The translations under genes and the position numbers were made by a program. A model generated the notes under the pieces. It ran no database searches. It saw only the letters and a program-made list of their open reading frames with translations, and was not told where the DNA came from. A DNA stretch of 64,000 nucleotides from Incurvaria masculella. Lineage: Eukaryota > Arthropoda > Insecta > Lepidoptera > Incurvariidae. Shown piece by piece: positions 52,870-63,780 of this stretch. The number at the start of each line of letters is the position of its first letter. Positions within the stretch are counted from its first letter, which is position 1. Location: contig OX335646.2 in assembly GCA_946894095.1 (NCBI GenBank), positions 15,990,077 through 16,054,076 of the forward strand, in the 5' to 3' direction.

Positions 52870-53138
52870 AATATTTTGTCCATCAAACTATTGTTGGGCA
52901 CACGGAGCAGACGTTTGTGGCTTGCGTCGCCGCAGGGGTCCATCGACTCGGGTCGCCAGCAGCTCGAACCGACTATCATTACGGCTCGAACGCGAGATGA
53001 AAGCATCGAATCATTCGATCTGATGATTGCTAATGTCGCTCGTCGCCCAGCGGGGGCAACACCGTTTTGGAGTACACGTCATTTCGATACGAATTATTTG
53101 GTCGAAAGGTTCTACCGCGTCTACTCAGAAATAGAGCC
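52870..53138 (+). other. GC-rich open frame of unknown nature
   Basis: An 88-codon frame (52876-53142) includes GSIDSGRQQLEPTIITARTR and DESIESFDLMIANVARRPAG, with an acceptor-like CGCCGCAG inside. Composition is coding-like compared with the surroundings, but no domain is recognised; it runs into MITE-C. Confidence 0.25.
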
Positions 53139-53255
53139 CTAGTCCGACTTGTCACGTATAAAAGCGATCGACAGGCGTTTTCAAATGTTTGGAGAGTTGA
53201 AGAACGCGCGCAGTGGGCGCTAAGCGAACTAACATTTGCCAGTCTAAAGCCTAAG
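53139..53255. mobile_element. MITE-C short remnant
   Basis: CGACAGGCGTTTTCAAATGT, GAAGAACGCGCGCAGTGGGC and AAGCGAACTAACATTTGCCA are one arm; the terminal motif has decayed. Confidence 0.6.
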
Positions 53256-54526
53256 TCTGCTAATAGATAACTCCACTTTCGTGCGATGAGATAACCCCGG
53301 AATCACAGAAAATTTTACCAAACCACTACATCAATATTTTTGAGTAATCCATGAAGACTGTTATTTTTTCATATTCTGATTTTGAAACTACAAATCTAAC
53401 TTTACTTATATTTTGTAACTATTCCAAAAAGAGGTAAAGAAAATTCCAAACATATTCGTATACGTGTAATTTACTTTAAAATTGCATTGTCTTGATAACC
53501 GCTCATCGTTTTGATATTAAACTAATATAAAAGTTAAGACTTTAATATTCTCTAAAATCGTCTCTTTTTCAAATATACGGAAAGTAATAAAACTCGGTAT
53601 ATCACTGAATAAAATGGTTTTTTTCCATACGAATTTGACTCTGACTGACCTTATACGTAATTGAGAAGATAACAACTTGGAAAAAAACATTTGCCATGGT
53701 AACATTTGTCTGGTGTTGTGTGTAGACAACTTTGGAAGGTGATGGTATTGACCGTTCGACTAACGTGACCCGGACATTTAAACTTAGGCCGGTAACTTTA
53801 ACTTGTCCGAAGGCATTTCGGTTTAGGCGAAACTTTTGGACCGGAAAACTGAGAAAGTAACTCGTGAGTAATCCGCACGGTATGTTAAATAATTAACTGA
53901 TGTTTTTCGATTAATTCGTACCGGTTTTTTTTTATAAGTTACCAGCTAGTTGCGAATTATTCGTAGAAAATATTGTTGAGCAATGGTTCCGTTTCTAAAA
54001 ATATTTACTGTTTTGAGTTAAGAGGTTAAGCTGTAGGGTTGCCACATTAAGCGATGTATATTTTAAAAGTCATTCGATCCATTTATTAAAATAATTTTGA
54101 GGGAAAAACACGAAAATATAGCTTTTTGAAATATTTGGTTGAACTTAATATCAAAATATGAATGTATGTACAGCATGATAATGAAATGGTAGACTGACTG
54201 ATTGCAGTGACTAGTGAAGGTTTATACAATCTGTGTTTTTAAGTTAAGTAAGTACCTTCCGCTCCCCGGAACTCTTACGAACATTCTTAACTAAATATGA
54301 TTTGATTTACGGATGTTATATGAATAAATAGATGTTATATCGAATAAGAGTGAAAATCTTAGAAAACTATGAAATATTAAATTATTCCCATTTTTTTATG
54401 GGTGGAGTAAAAGAGATCACACAAGGCAATTGAATAATTTTAAATACAAACTAAAGTAGACGCGCTTCCCTCATGCTTAATCCCATCATGTTACGTCTAA
54501 ACTACCTATGTTATAGACAGTTTGTA
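53256..54526. other. No recognised feature
   Basis: 1.3 kb of AT-rich DNA without shared repeats or frames worth noting. Confidence 0.45.
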
Positions 54527-54843
54527 ATTAGGTGGTGGACCGTACTAAAATAAGGTAACAGCGACCTTACAGAAAAAACAAGCATTTTTTATTCGTTCAA
54601 AAATAAGTAGAAAATATCTAATATAAATATAATTTCCGAGAAATAACGGATGAAACTTGAGCATTTATTTGATAAATGGAAAGTTGACGTCATGCATAGA
54701 GCCTTTTAAGTAACAGCACTTTTAAGCCTGCCTTACGACGTTACCTTTAAAGATATCAAAACATGTTTTTCAGTCTTGTTAAATAATTTAATTAATTTTT
54801 ATACTGATTTTTAAAAAGTATAAAAAATAGTCCACCACCTAAT
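54527..54843. mobile_element. Inverted-repeat element (317 bp), single copy in the window
   Basis: ATTAGGTGGTGGAC at 54527-54540 is perfectly inverted at 54830-54843. A second inner pair (AAGGTAACAGCG against CGACGTTACCTTTAA) supports a fold-back origin. Confidence 0.55.
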
Positions 54844-54889
54844 CGCATAATGCTAGTCAAATATTTATTATTCCTAATGCGCGTATCAA

Positions 54890-55140
54890 CATTGGCAACC
54901 CTTGCCCAACGCGGCACGCGGAGGGCGGAGCGGCGGCACTCGTGACAGCAACAGCTGTCCGACACCCGTCGACTCGTTCAACGCGATGTAATTGAAACGT
55001 ACGCGAGAGACAGTTTGGGAGCACGTCCATAATGTTCACGTCCTTCCGACTGAGCGGAGACTCGGACTCGCCCGACATGCGCGTCCCAATATCGGAGCAC
55101 TGGCTTACTGGGTTAAACTCACGGGTGACTAACTCGGATC
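54890..55140. other. GC-rich patch
   Basis: CACGCGGAGGGCGGAGCGGC and neighbours. A 129-codon minus frame (55246-54857) spans it, but no motif or splice boundary is convincing. Confidence 0.3.
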
Positions 55141-55500
55141 TTGGTATTCTACATTTACCGTAGTAACCGAGTGGCCTGTGGCCAGCGTTTGGTGCCACGT
55201 GATACTGGTATTTGTGATACCTTAATCGGAATGCGAACATTTTCAATTTTCAACCTCCATGTAGGTGAAGAAGTTACATTCACCTCCATGGCAACTCTGG
55301 TTAGTTTTACGAATCATCATTCAATGATTTTAACTTTATTGTCACGTTCGTTCAGCAACTTCAAGCGCGTCATCAGGACGCATGCGGGACTTTTCGCCGA
55401 CTCTTCAAGAAGTCGTATCCGTTTACAATACCAAATAAAGATACATTTCAACTGTCAGAAATCACATTGCTGTATGAAAATTAAGAAACTTATTAATCAA

Positions 55501-55985
55501 GAAATTTCCATGGTAATTAATATTATGAGAGAAAATTCAATAAAAATTATTGCAAATAAAAATTAACAACTTACGATATAGACATTTCTGCAATATAGAA
55601 GCTTTACTCTATTTATAATGACGATAACTAAACTAAACTTTTCGATAAAAACTCACACTATTTATCGAAATTTCCATGGTAAATAATATAATGAGAGAAA
55701 ATTCAATAAATATTATTGCAAATAAAAATTAACAACTTATGATATATATATTTCTGCAATTCAGAAGCTTGACTCCATTTATAATGACAATAACAAAATT
55801 AAACTTTCTGAGAAATTTTCACACTATTTGTCGAGAAATTGCCATTGTAAATAACATAATTAGCGAAAATTCAATAAATATTTTTGAAAAAATTATAAAC
55901 ACAACTTACGATATAGATCTTTCTGCAATTTTTGCTCCACTTATAATGACGATAACAAAACCGAGAAAATCTCGCACTATCACTA
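55501..55985 (+). repeat. Tandem satellite, about 167-bp period, 2.9 units
   Basis: Unit starts at 55501, 55667 and 55835 (GAAATTTCCATGGTAA or GAAATTGCCATTGTAA). Each unit repeats GAAAATTCAATAAA, CTTACGATATAGA-like, TTTCTGCAAT and TTATAATGACGATAAC in order. The third unit is the most diverged and slightly shorter. Confidence 0.8.
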
Positions 55986-56497
55986 CCCATGGGTGCGAAT
56001 TCACCCTGCGACCGCTCTCACGTCAAGACACTGATACAATCGAAGCAGACGTCTTAGTTTGTGGATATTATTTTTGCAATAATATGTATTGAATTTTCTC
56101 AAAATACAAGTCGGGCGAGTTACCATGACACCGCGCTCAGATGGCTTTTACCAAAATCATCTTGGATATCTCGGAAACAAAAGAATGACTCGGAAACATA
56201 AAAAAAATGATTCTGACGAATTGAGAACCTACTCCTTTTCTTTGAAGTCGGTTAAAAAGACACGTGTAACGACAACATGATGATATCGTTAACAGCGGGG
56301 CTCCACGCAAGGCGGCGGGTGGAGGATCGGGATCCGAGCCATGTGTAATGTTAAATTTTCCCGTTCTATACATATGTTATTTACCATGACAATTTGCTAA
56401 TGAATCATTCTTAATTTTCATAATGCAGTATGATGCATTTCTGACAGTATTTAATTTGAAGCCTATAATTTATATATAAGAATATTTTAAACCCTAA
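55986..56497. other. Rep-4 segment; otherwise empty
   Basis: GACGAATTGAGAACCTACTC followed by TTTGAAGTCGGTTAAAA (56216-56257) is a Rep-4 end. A GC-richer bit at 56297-56340 has no exon structure. Confidence 0.45.
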
Positions 56498-56572
56498 AGA
56501 CATGGATGACTAATGCCAAAGTAATTCCATAGCTCAACAAATAAAATAGAAAATAGGTGCCATGCCAGGATC
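56498..56572 (-). repeat. SINE-1 tail fragment
   Basis: GACATGGATGACTAATGCC, then AGGTGCCATGCCAGGATCTT. Confidence 0.6.
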
Positions 56573-57974
56573 TTCTAAATACTAAATAGTCACGAATGGA
56601 ATTTCTTAGAAGAAAAAAAAAAAGGATTACTAACTACAAAATATGGAAAACTGTCGTTTCAAACGTCTCAAAGTATTACTTTTCGTTGATTTTGGTGTGA
56701 GTAACGCCTTAGAAATCCCTGATAGTTGAGTTACGCAATTACGCCATTGAGGCTATTCTAAGAAATCATTACCAATAATAACACATTTTACACAAACGTT
56801 TCCAACGTAATAGCAGATAACTCATCGGTGGTCGTGAGTTACCATCTCAACGGTGGAGCCGAAAGTTTCCGGATTTTGAGCACCTTCAATGCCGCATGAG
56901 GCGACAAAGAAAGAAACTCGCAGCACCGCCGTAACCTCCTTCATCTCCCTCACACGACACAATTGGGATATGAGAAGAAGCGAGACGACGTGAGCTTAAA
57001 AAGAGAAAGTGGGCCACGTAGAGTTTGCCGGCGTCATTATCGCGGGCATTGAACGTAAACGTGGTGATACCGAGCCTTCGTATGAGATGAAGATCCAGAA
57101 CAATTTGAGACGTTGCGTCGTGAGAATTGAGTTATTTATTCGATGAGTTTTAGAAGTTCATTGATACGGCGGATTATGGAGAGCAACGAACCGTCTTGGC
57201 GGGACGGGGCTGAGCGGAAGGGAGGGGGGACGGGGAGGGAGACGGTGAAAGTGATGCGAAGCGACAACCTTGAGTTGCTTTGAGTTGTGAGGCTTCCCTG
57301 GCTGGCGGGCAAAGGCAAGAACGTTTAAAAGGAATGAACGCGAAATGAACACAGTTTTCTAGACTCAAAACGTCATCGGCATATGGGTTCTCGGTTCGGA
57401 CTTATGGGTATCACAAATAAATTGGTACCGAAAATTATTTATTGAAACATTCCCATTCATTTTTCACAACAAACACATCAAACACACTCTCACATTCATA
57501 ATACTATTACGGATTAATATTTTTTGTGGTCAATCTCCTTTCGTCATAGCGTTTTGAAATCATTTGCTACAAGTACACGTTGAGAAACATTTCCATAATT
57601 TCCCTCTTGCTCGAAGTGTTTTGATTGCGAAAGAGGTGTGGCAAGAGAGATCAAGAGGAAAAATAAGAAAGCACGCATGATCGGCAGCTTTTTGGCAAGC
57701 CTCGACGATAACAAGACGCTCGCTTTGCACAAGAATGGACCGTGACGAGCACACAATAGTGTTTACATTCGAGGCGAACGTGGGTATCGAGGCGAGAGCA
57801 TCCTTCGGTATTGGGACGGGGTCATACGCGGAGGAATTCCATTTGAGCGGATTTGTGAGCATTGCTAATTAGGGACATTCCCGCACATGCGGGCGCGGCA
57901 GCTGTGGATCTTCGTATCATTGTCCCCTATTCGCTGAAAACAACACTAGCTGTCGCCCGAGTCTTCACTCACCT
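56573..57974. other. No supported gene; GC-rich patch at 57190-57300
   Basis: GGGAGGGGGGACGGGGAGGG on the plus strand gives overlapping Pro/Ser-rich minus frames (57368-57136) that look like shadows of a simple-composition tract. A 100-codon minus frame at 57862-57560 has no motif. Confidence 0.35.
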
Positions 57975-58110
57975 GGGGGTTCATTCAGGGCAAGAGTGAG
58001 TTCGAATTCGTCACTAAATATCAACTCACTTTTTTAAATAGTTAATGTTTCCACACTTATTGAACATCATTACAGTTAGTTAAAAATCTGGTCTGTCTCG
58101 TAAATACGTC
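57975..58110. mobile_element. MITE-E copy 2, half element
   Basis: GGGGGTTCATTCAGGGCAAG and GTGAGTTCGAATTCGTCAC, in reverse orientation to copy 1, cut off at TAAATACGT. CTG stands outside the intact end. Confidence 0.7.
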
Positions 58111-58132
58111 CCCCCCTTCATATGTACCCCCA

Positions 58133-58375
58133 GGGGGTCCATTCAGGTAAGAGTGAGTTCGAGTTCGGGAGTGAGTTAACCTGAAAATAGCTGGGAAATA
58201 TATTATTATTTAAACAATGGAACCGTTATTTATACTTCCAACGTATTTACGGGACTGACCAGATTTTTACCTAACTGTAATGATGTTCAAGAAATGTGGA
58301 AACATTGACTATTTAAAAAAGTGAGTTGATATTTATTGACAAATTCGAACTCACTCTTGCCCTGAATTGACCCCC
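58133..58375. mobile_element. MITE-E copy 3 (243 bp)
   Basis: GGGGGTCCATTCAGGTAAGA at the left and CCCTGAATTGACCCCC at the right. CTG follows the right end. It lies next to the half copy with only a C-rich linker between. Confidence 0.75.
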
Positions 58376-58574
58376 TGATCCTTAGGTATTGTCAGTGACG
58401 ACGTAGCATGGGGGGGGGGGGGCGGAGGGTGCGGTCCGCACCGGGCGGCACTTTGACGGGGGCGGCATTTCACAGGTGGCGGAAAAAAATGCGGGTAAAA
58501 AGGCATATTTTATGATCAATCACTAAAATAATAGGCAAATTTGGGATCCGCGCCGGGTGCTAGTGACCTATGCT
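58376..58574. other. Poly-G run and GC-rich short stretch
   Basis: About 13 G at 58415-58427 followed by CGGAGGGTGCGGTCCGCACC. No gene. Confidence 0.4.
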
Positions 58575-58790
58575 ACGCCACTGTGTATTGTATTGCATTG
58601 ATTGTTTATTCATCATCCATAGACAGGCACTCGGATTTGTCATATTTTATCATTGGCCAGTTCAGCAAAACAAAACACAGCGAAGAAGAACCGGCCAGAA
58701 TGTCCGCAGTTTTTTTTTCAACGTCCACTTAGTCTAAATTTACAAATGCGTTTGTCAATTTTTGTAACAAAAACACAAGTAACTTGACAA
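58575..58790 (-). repeat. LINE-J 3' end fragment, copy 2
   Basis: Longer than copy 1. On the minus strand it includes TTCTGGCCGGTTCTTCTTCG and ends GATGAATAAACAATCAATGC. Confidence 0.55.
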
Positions 58791-58837
58791 TCACCGAATC
58801 AGCTTGTCAGTGCCGGCCTGGTTTCTTTAGGGAACCT

Positions 58838-59068
58838 CACATTGATTGCTAATACCACACAACAACCGTTATGATATAAGCCCAACACACCGCATTCCCG
58901 AAGGAATTAGGTGTCATGCCCGGATCTTCCCTTTCTGAGCACGGCTACATTGAACCGGATGGAAAACACGGATGATTTTACATTGCCGCTTCAAACATAG
59001 TCTCCTCCAATGTGGTGGTACCAACCCGAGCGGGCTTAACCCTACCACCTAGTAGGGGAAGAGGGGTA
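58838..59068 (-). repeat. SINE-1 3' two-thirds
   Basis: Tail block TTGCTAATACCACAC, then CACACCGCATTCCCGAAGG, GAGCACGGCTACATTGAACC and GTGGTACCAACCCGAGCGGG. Confidence 0.75.
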
Positions 59069-59189
59069 CACATTGATACTATTTATACGAATTGTTATGA
59101 ACTAAAAAAATTCGTTAGTAATTTCGGTACCTCAAGCCGTAAGAAAAAATATTTGATACAAAATTTACTGTACTCATACGAGATCACTA

Positions 59190-59290
59190 AATGAAAAATC
59201 GTCCGTGTTTTCCATTCAGTTCAGTGTAGCTAGCTAATATCATAACGGTAGCTGTTTGCTATTAGTCATCCATTTCTATTTGCATAAAAA
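59190..59290 (+). repeat. SINE-1 fragment with internal deletion
   Basis: CGTCCGTGTTTTCCATTCAG joins directly to AGCTAATATCATAACGGTAG and an A-rich tail. The middle block is deleted. Confidence 0.7.
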
Positions 59291-59803
59291 AAATAGGATC
59301 AAGGCGGCAAAATCTCAGGAAATATAAATTTATCCCGTGGGGCGGGGGGTCTCTTTTAATGAAAATAATAGCAATCAATCAATTTAACTCTAATTCAATC
59401 AATTACTTTTGATAATAATAAATAACATGTTTTGATCGCAGTTAGGTATGGCATTTAGCGATTTGATTGATGAACAAAGACTTGTCCGCAATCGATATTA
59501 CGAGGCATTGGCAGCCGATACCAGCGATACATCTCGCGCAAAAAACCTGTCACACATTATGTTTGCACGAGTAGGTGGTTCAATTGTGATGTCTTAATGA
59601 CAGGTTCACATACTGTACTAAGTGCATTGACCTAATGTCTTACCATGGTCGTAAAGACAGTCGTCTATTTGGAACTAAGAATTAGTAACGATTGTGATAT
59701 ATTATTAAGAATCGACCGTGATGATAAGACACAATAATTAAAGAAATAGAGCTGTAAAAAGAACTACTTAAGTACTTTATGATTATACTGCAAGGCTGGA
59801 CCT
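59291..59803. other. No recognised feature
   Basis: AT-rich spacer. Confidence 0.4.
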
Positions 59804-60036
59804 GGGGGTCCATTCAGAGCAAGAGTGAGTTCGAGTTCGGGAGTGAGTTAACCTAAAAATAGCTGGGAAATATATTATTATTTAAATAACGGAACCGTTA
59901 TTTATACTTCCAACGGATTTACGGGACAAACCAGATTTTTCCCTAACTGTAATGATGTTCTAGAAGTGTGGAAACATTAACTATTGAAACAAGTGAGTGG
60001 CGAATTCGAACTCACTCTTACTCTGAATGGACCCCC
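59804..60036. mobile_element. MITE-E copy 4 (233 bp)
   Basis: GGGGGTCCATTCAGAGCAAG at the left and CTCTGAATGGACCCCC at the right, with CTG on both sides as a 3-bp duplication. Confidence 0.75.
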
Positions 60037-60559
60037 TGAACCAGAAAACATACCTTTGGCGGGCATCGCGTCTACCACTTTCCTTCGCCACCCGCTTGCA
60101 GTCACTGCTCCCGTAATCAACATAAATACACATTGCTTAGTACGAAAATATATGCTAACCACTGGCAGTATGAATGGAACATTATTGGCATGTAAGTCAA
60201 AAGTAGCAGCTTCGGAGCCCTGGTTCAGACCAATTAATTATATGCTCAAAATCAAACTTTATATTCAACCTAAAACTAAATAGAGAAATTCGGTTTTAAC
60301 TACTTTGACTTTTTGGTCTGAAACCTTCGCAAAGAGCTAACTTACCAACCCAAATTAATTGATCCGGTGGAAGTTATTCCTAAGTGTCATAACCTAGCTA
60401 ATTTTCCTACGGTAAACGCCGGGTTACGGTATAAATGTAAATAAAAATATGCGTACCTACACAATGTGTACGCATATCTTTGTGTAATAATATCGATATT
60501 CAATTAACTTTCACATAATGCTCGTAATAATATAATGTTTACGATCTCAATCAAAAAGT
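60037..60559. other. No supported gene
   Basis: A 99-codon plus frame starts inside MITE-E (59984) and continues to 60283. It has no recognised motif and is probably a read-through artefact. Confidence 0.35.
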
Positions 60560-60738
60560 AAGAGTGCGGAGCGAGTGGGTACAGGCTTGAGCCTCCGGCG
60601 TGCGCTTCCGAGGGACACGGTCGTTCGAACGGCGCTTTCGATGTCGAATCGATTATCGAATCAATGATTTCGGGTATTCGAATTAACATCCGGCATCCAT
60701 ACATAATATAATAGACGTTTCGAACTCAATTAAGTACG
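60560..60738 (+). other. Candidate first exon ending at a strong donor
   Basis: A GC-richer segment (GCCTCCGGCGTGCGCTTCCG, TCGTTCGAACGGCGCTTTCG) grades into AT and ends AGTACG/GTAAGT (60739). Short frames only, so 5' UTR if real. Confidence 0.3.
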
Positions 60739-60739
60739 G

Positions 60740-61117
60740 TAAGTATATGATTAAATAGGGAATGCACATAAACACGGTGTCAATTATTATTTTATGGTGA
60801 TGTAATGGTGGGTCGTGGTACTCTTTCTCTGTAATGTGTAGTATGCATCTTTTGGAAGTTTAGTTATTATATTTACTTTAATTATTTTTTTTACGCACAC
60901 AATAGAGACTTGTTACTTTTAGCATATCAAGATAACACGATAGTAGCTATTCTTACTTTATTTAACAAACGCAAAATTGTGTTTTTTGATTGATGTTTGG
61001 TCCTTCTTTTACGTAGCAATATTTATATGGGCCGAAGAATCAGTACCACAGGCTACTTTTTAAGCTAATTTCGTGGTAACGGGCGAAGCCGGATACCGAT
61101 ACCAGTGGATATTTTTC

Positions 61118-61160
<43 letters not shown>

Positions 61161-62480
61161 ACGTTCAAATAACTCCACAGCTCAAGTCCCTGATAAATTC
61201 CGTCCGGTTAAATACCCTTATGATTATCCCGTTTAGAGAACATCTTTATAAAGTTGCGATAGGTGAACTATGCCTTCAGCAGGTACTTGTTACTTCATGG
61301 AGGTAAAGAACCGAGAAATCAGATTTCAAATCTGATACCCTTACTAGCTGTAAGTACGGTAAAGAATCCGAGGCATTAAAGGTCCAAACACGTTCAGTGC
61401 TGCCACAAATAGAACCTTCTATACTCAACAAGGATGTTGCAAGGGATTATGTGGTGTTGTATGCGGATGTATAATGTTGTTTTTGCGGATTTAGATACAT
61501 AGATACAGACAAATGCAATTAGGCAGACCGATACAGACTGACAGATATAGAAATATACGGAGAGAATAGAGACAGGTAGGCAGAAACCAATCCGACAACG
61601 ACATATTTAGCAAATGGTAGCAACTTTGAAAGACTACTGTTTGACTAAATGCTGTACATTTTAGTCAATCTTATATCATCGGAAATCATTGTATTTCCAA
61701 ATTGCAGCTTCTCGATTGATGTTCAGTCACTTGGAGCGAATGTGCTAGAGTAAACTAATCGGCAAAGCATAGAACAGTCATACTCCAACCCTTTGATCTA
61801 ATGCCCTAGTAAGAACAACGTTTAATTGTGAATTGGGCATATGTTGAATTTAACGACTCGAAAGTTTTACATAATTAACAAATGGAAGTCGCTCACAATG
61901 AGATTGGCGAAGCGTTTCTTTCGTCTAAGTCGCGCACGTTTTACGTGTGCTTCGTTAGAAAGCGAGTCATTCTGAAGGCGGCACCTGCGCTGCGCCCGCG
62001 CATGGTATCCGAAGATACGTTGCGATCTCGACTGTCTCATTACACCGCCATAAGCATGGCGTTGCTAAACGATAACATATTTGCACTCTTTGCAACTTAT
62101 TAGCATGTTTTGAAATATGGTTAGTCAAATTCTGATTTAGAACAACTCGCCGTGGCCTGGCATTTTAGATTTATGATTTAATTTCTCTACACTTTTTTTT
62201 CTTCACGTTAAGTTGCTTATGTCTTCATCATTAAAAAGCCAAATATTAAAACAAATGCATCAAAACCCATTGTTTGATGCATTTGGTTTAAAAAAAGAAT
62301 AATGAAAAATGGTCAAGAATAATGCCTAAAACAATTTACACTTTTTAAAACAGAGCTGTAACATAACAGAAAGTGCATATTGCTTGCTACACAAAGCTTG
62401 CAGGAGGGGTCCAAAAACTAAATAAGGCAGATAACCTGTTTATCGGAAGCAGTCCTTTTTTAACGGAAATGGCTCTTTTT
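60740..62480. other. No supported gene; TA microsatellite
   Basis: A TA run of about 20 units spans 61119-61159. A 73-codon plus frame (61882-62103) is Arg-rich with no domain. Confidence 0.4.
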
Positions 62481-62509
62481 AACCGACTTCAAAAAAGGAG
62501 GAGGTTATT
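62481..62509 (-). repeat. Rep-4 end, reversed
   Basis: AACCGACTTCAAAAAAGGAG, then GAGGTTATT: the exact reverse of the 16614 segment. Confidence 0.6.
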
Positions 62510-63374
62510 AACATTTATTTTCAATAGAATATAATAAACATTTTTAAAAATCGTCATGGATGGACAAGTCCGCTTTTGTTCAACGGCTCCTCATTTATAT
62601 GGTTTGAGATCAATATTTGGAACAACAGAATTAAAATATCTGTAATAGTCCTGGCTGAGGAGGAATGAGGACGGAAACACGATGAATGAACCTTTTCTCG
62701 ATAGAAAACATTCCATGAGTGCTTACGGTTAATTGCGTTATTTTAAAACGCAATTAAATATTATTTCCTATAATTTACAAAAAACTAATCTTCATTGAAA
62801 ATGTGATCGACGCCACTAATATATTGTTCCCATATATAAAATACATGTATAAAATCCCATGTGTGTGCAAAATTGAAGCGCGTTGGTAACTTTTTGATTA
62901 ATCGCGACCACAGACTTGTGTTATCAATTTGAATTTACGCACTCAGGTTAAGCTTACTTTCGGTTGGGTTTGTGTGCAGCATCTATCCGAAATATTCCCA
63001 GGCGAAGTGTTTTGAACAATATGTTTTCCCAAAAGCACGTATCGCAGTAAGTCCGACTTTCTCTCGACACGGGTCGCGACGTGACGTTCCCAAGGTCGAC
63101 AAAGGATTTCCCAGGGTCTCGGTTCGGGCGATGCTGCTAGCAGCCCATGGGCACGCGCAGATTCAGTTGAGGCCGAGATATCATCTCGTATTCGCGCAAT
63201 CACACAATCGGTGTGCTGAGTATAGGACTTTCTCCCAATTATAATAAGCCACCTTGTTACGTTGATCCTAGTTCGTTAGGCAAACAATTGAGGCGAGCAT
63301 TCGAGCTAAAGAGGTTTCTTTTGAATCAGCTGGCGGCGGGGCTCACACGATTTAAGAATACAATTGCGATTAAA
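62510..63374. other. No firm gene
   Basis: Overlapping 86-90 codon frames on both strands at 62943-63244 shadow each other. On the minus strand a CCGAAA/GTAAGC donor at about 62957 leaves open an exon of a minus-strand gene. Confidence 0.3.
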
Positions 63375-63458
63375 ATGTATTATTTTCTTTTGTTTGTATC
63401 CATCTTATTGGCAGCCCAAGTTTCTTCGGACCAAGTCAAACTTTACCACAAACAATAA
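63375..63458 (+). CDS. Short secreted peptide frame, or first exon of a secreted protein
   Basis: ATTAAAATG is a good insect start context and opens MYYFLLFVSILLAAQVSSDQ, a textbook signal peptide with likely cleavage after VSS, followed by VKLYHKQ and a stop. As it stands the mature peptide would be only about nine residues. The real gene may instead splice before the stop (a weak CAA/GTCAAA site is present) into exons to the right. The upstream 100 bases look like a 5' UTR. Function unknown. Confidence 0.35.
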   Translation: MYYFLLFVSILLAAQVSSDQVKLYHKQ

Positions 63459-63565
63459 AATGAGTATGGTAATATCAAATCATAAACTACACTAAGTTGC
63501 GGCACATAATAATTGTTCTGAGATTTAGTTTAACTCAGTCAAGAAGAACCCTCAAATAAACTTAC

Positions 63566-63609
63566 CTGGTGTTTAGATATTTTTTCTCGTTCACCTTATC
63601 TTCATGTTT
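63566..63609 (-). other. Candidate coding exon (44 bases)
   Basis: On the minus strand ATGTTTTTCAG precedes the segment and CACCAG/GTAAGT ends it, both strong matches. Only one frame is open: KHEDKVNEKKYLNT, leaving phase 2. Its gene would start beyond the right edge of the window. The Lys/Glu-rich content suggests a soluble or coiled segment; nothing more can be said. Confidence 0.45.
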
Positions 63610-63663
63610 CTGAAAAACATACATTTTTGGTAGAACAGTTTAACGCAAATAACTAACAACTCT

Positions 63664-63780
63664 TTTGAGAGTGGGCGGACCAACTTTAGTACGCGTTTTA
63701 AGGTCGGACTAAACCGGTTTTTGCATGAATAGTCCGGTGCTAATCTCATACTAAGTTTTGACAAAACCTCTCTGAATACG
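63664..63780. mobile_element. MITE-B copy 5
   Basis: TTTGAGAGTGGGCGGACCAA at the left and CCTCTCTGAATACG at the right, with GGACTAAACCGG and ATAGTCCGGTGCTAATCTCA inside. If the adjacent exon is real, this copy lies in its upstream intron. Confidence 0.7.

Noticed and set aside
57136..57368. Pro/Ser-rich overlapping minus frames
   Set aside because: Produced by a purine-rich simple-composition tract on the plus strand; three overlapping frames with no start or splice support.
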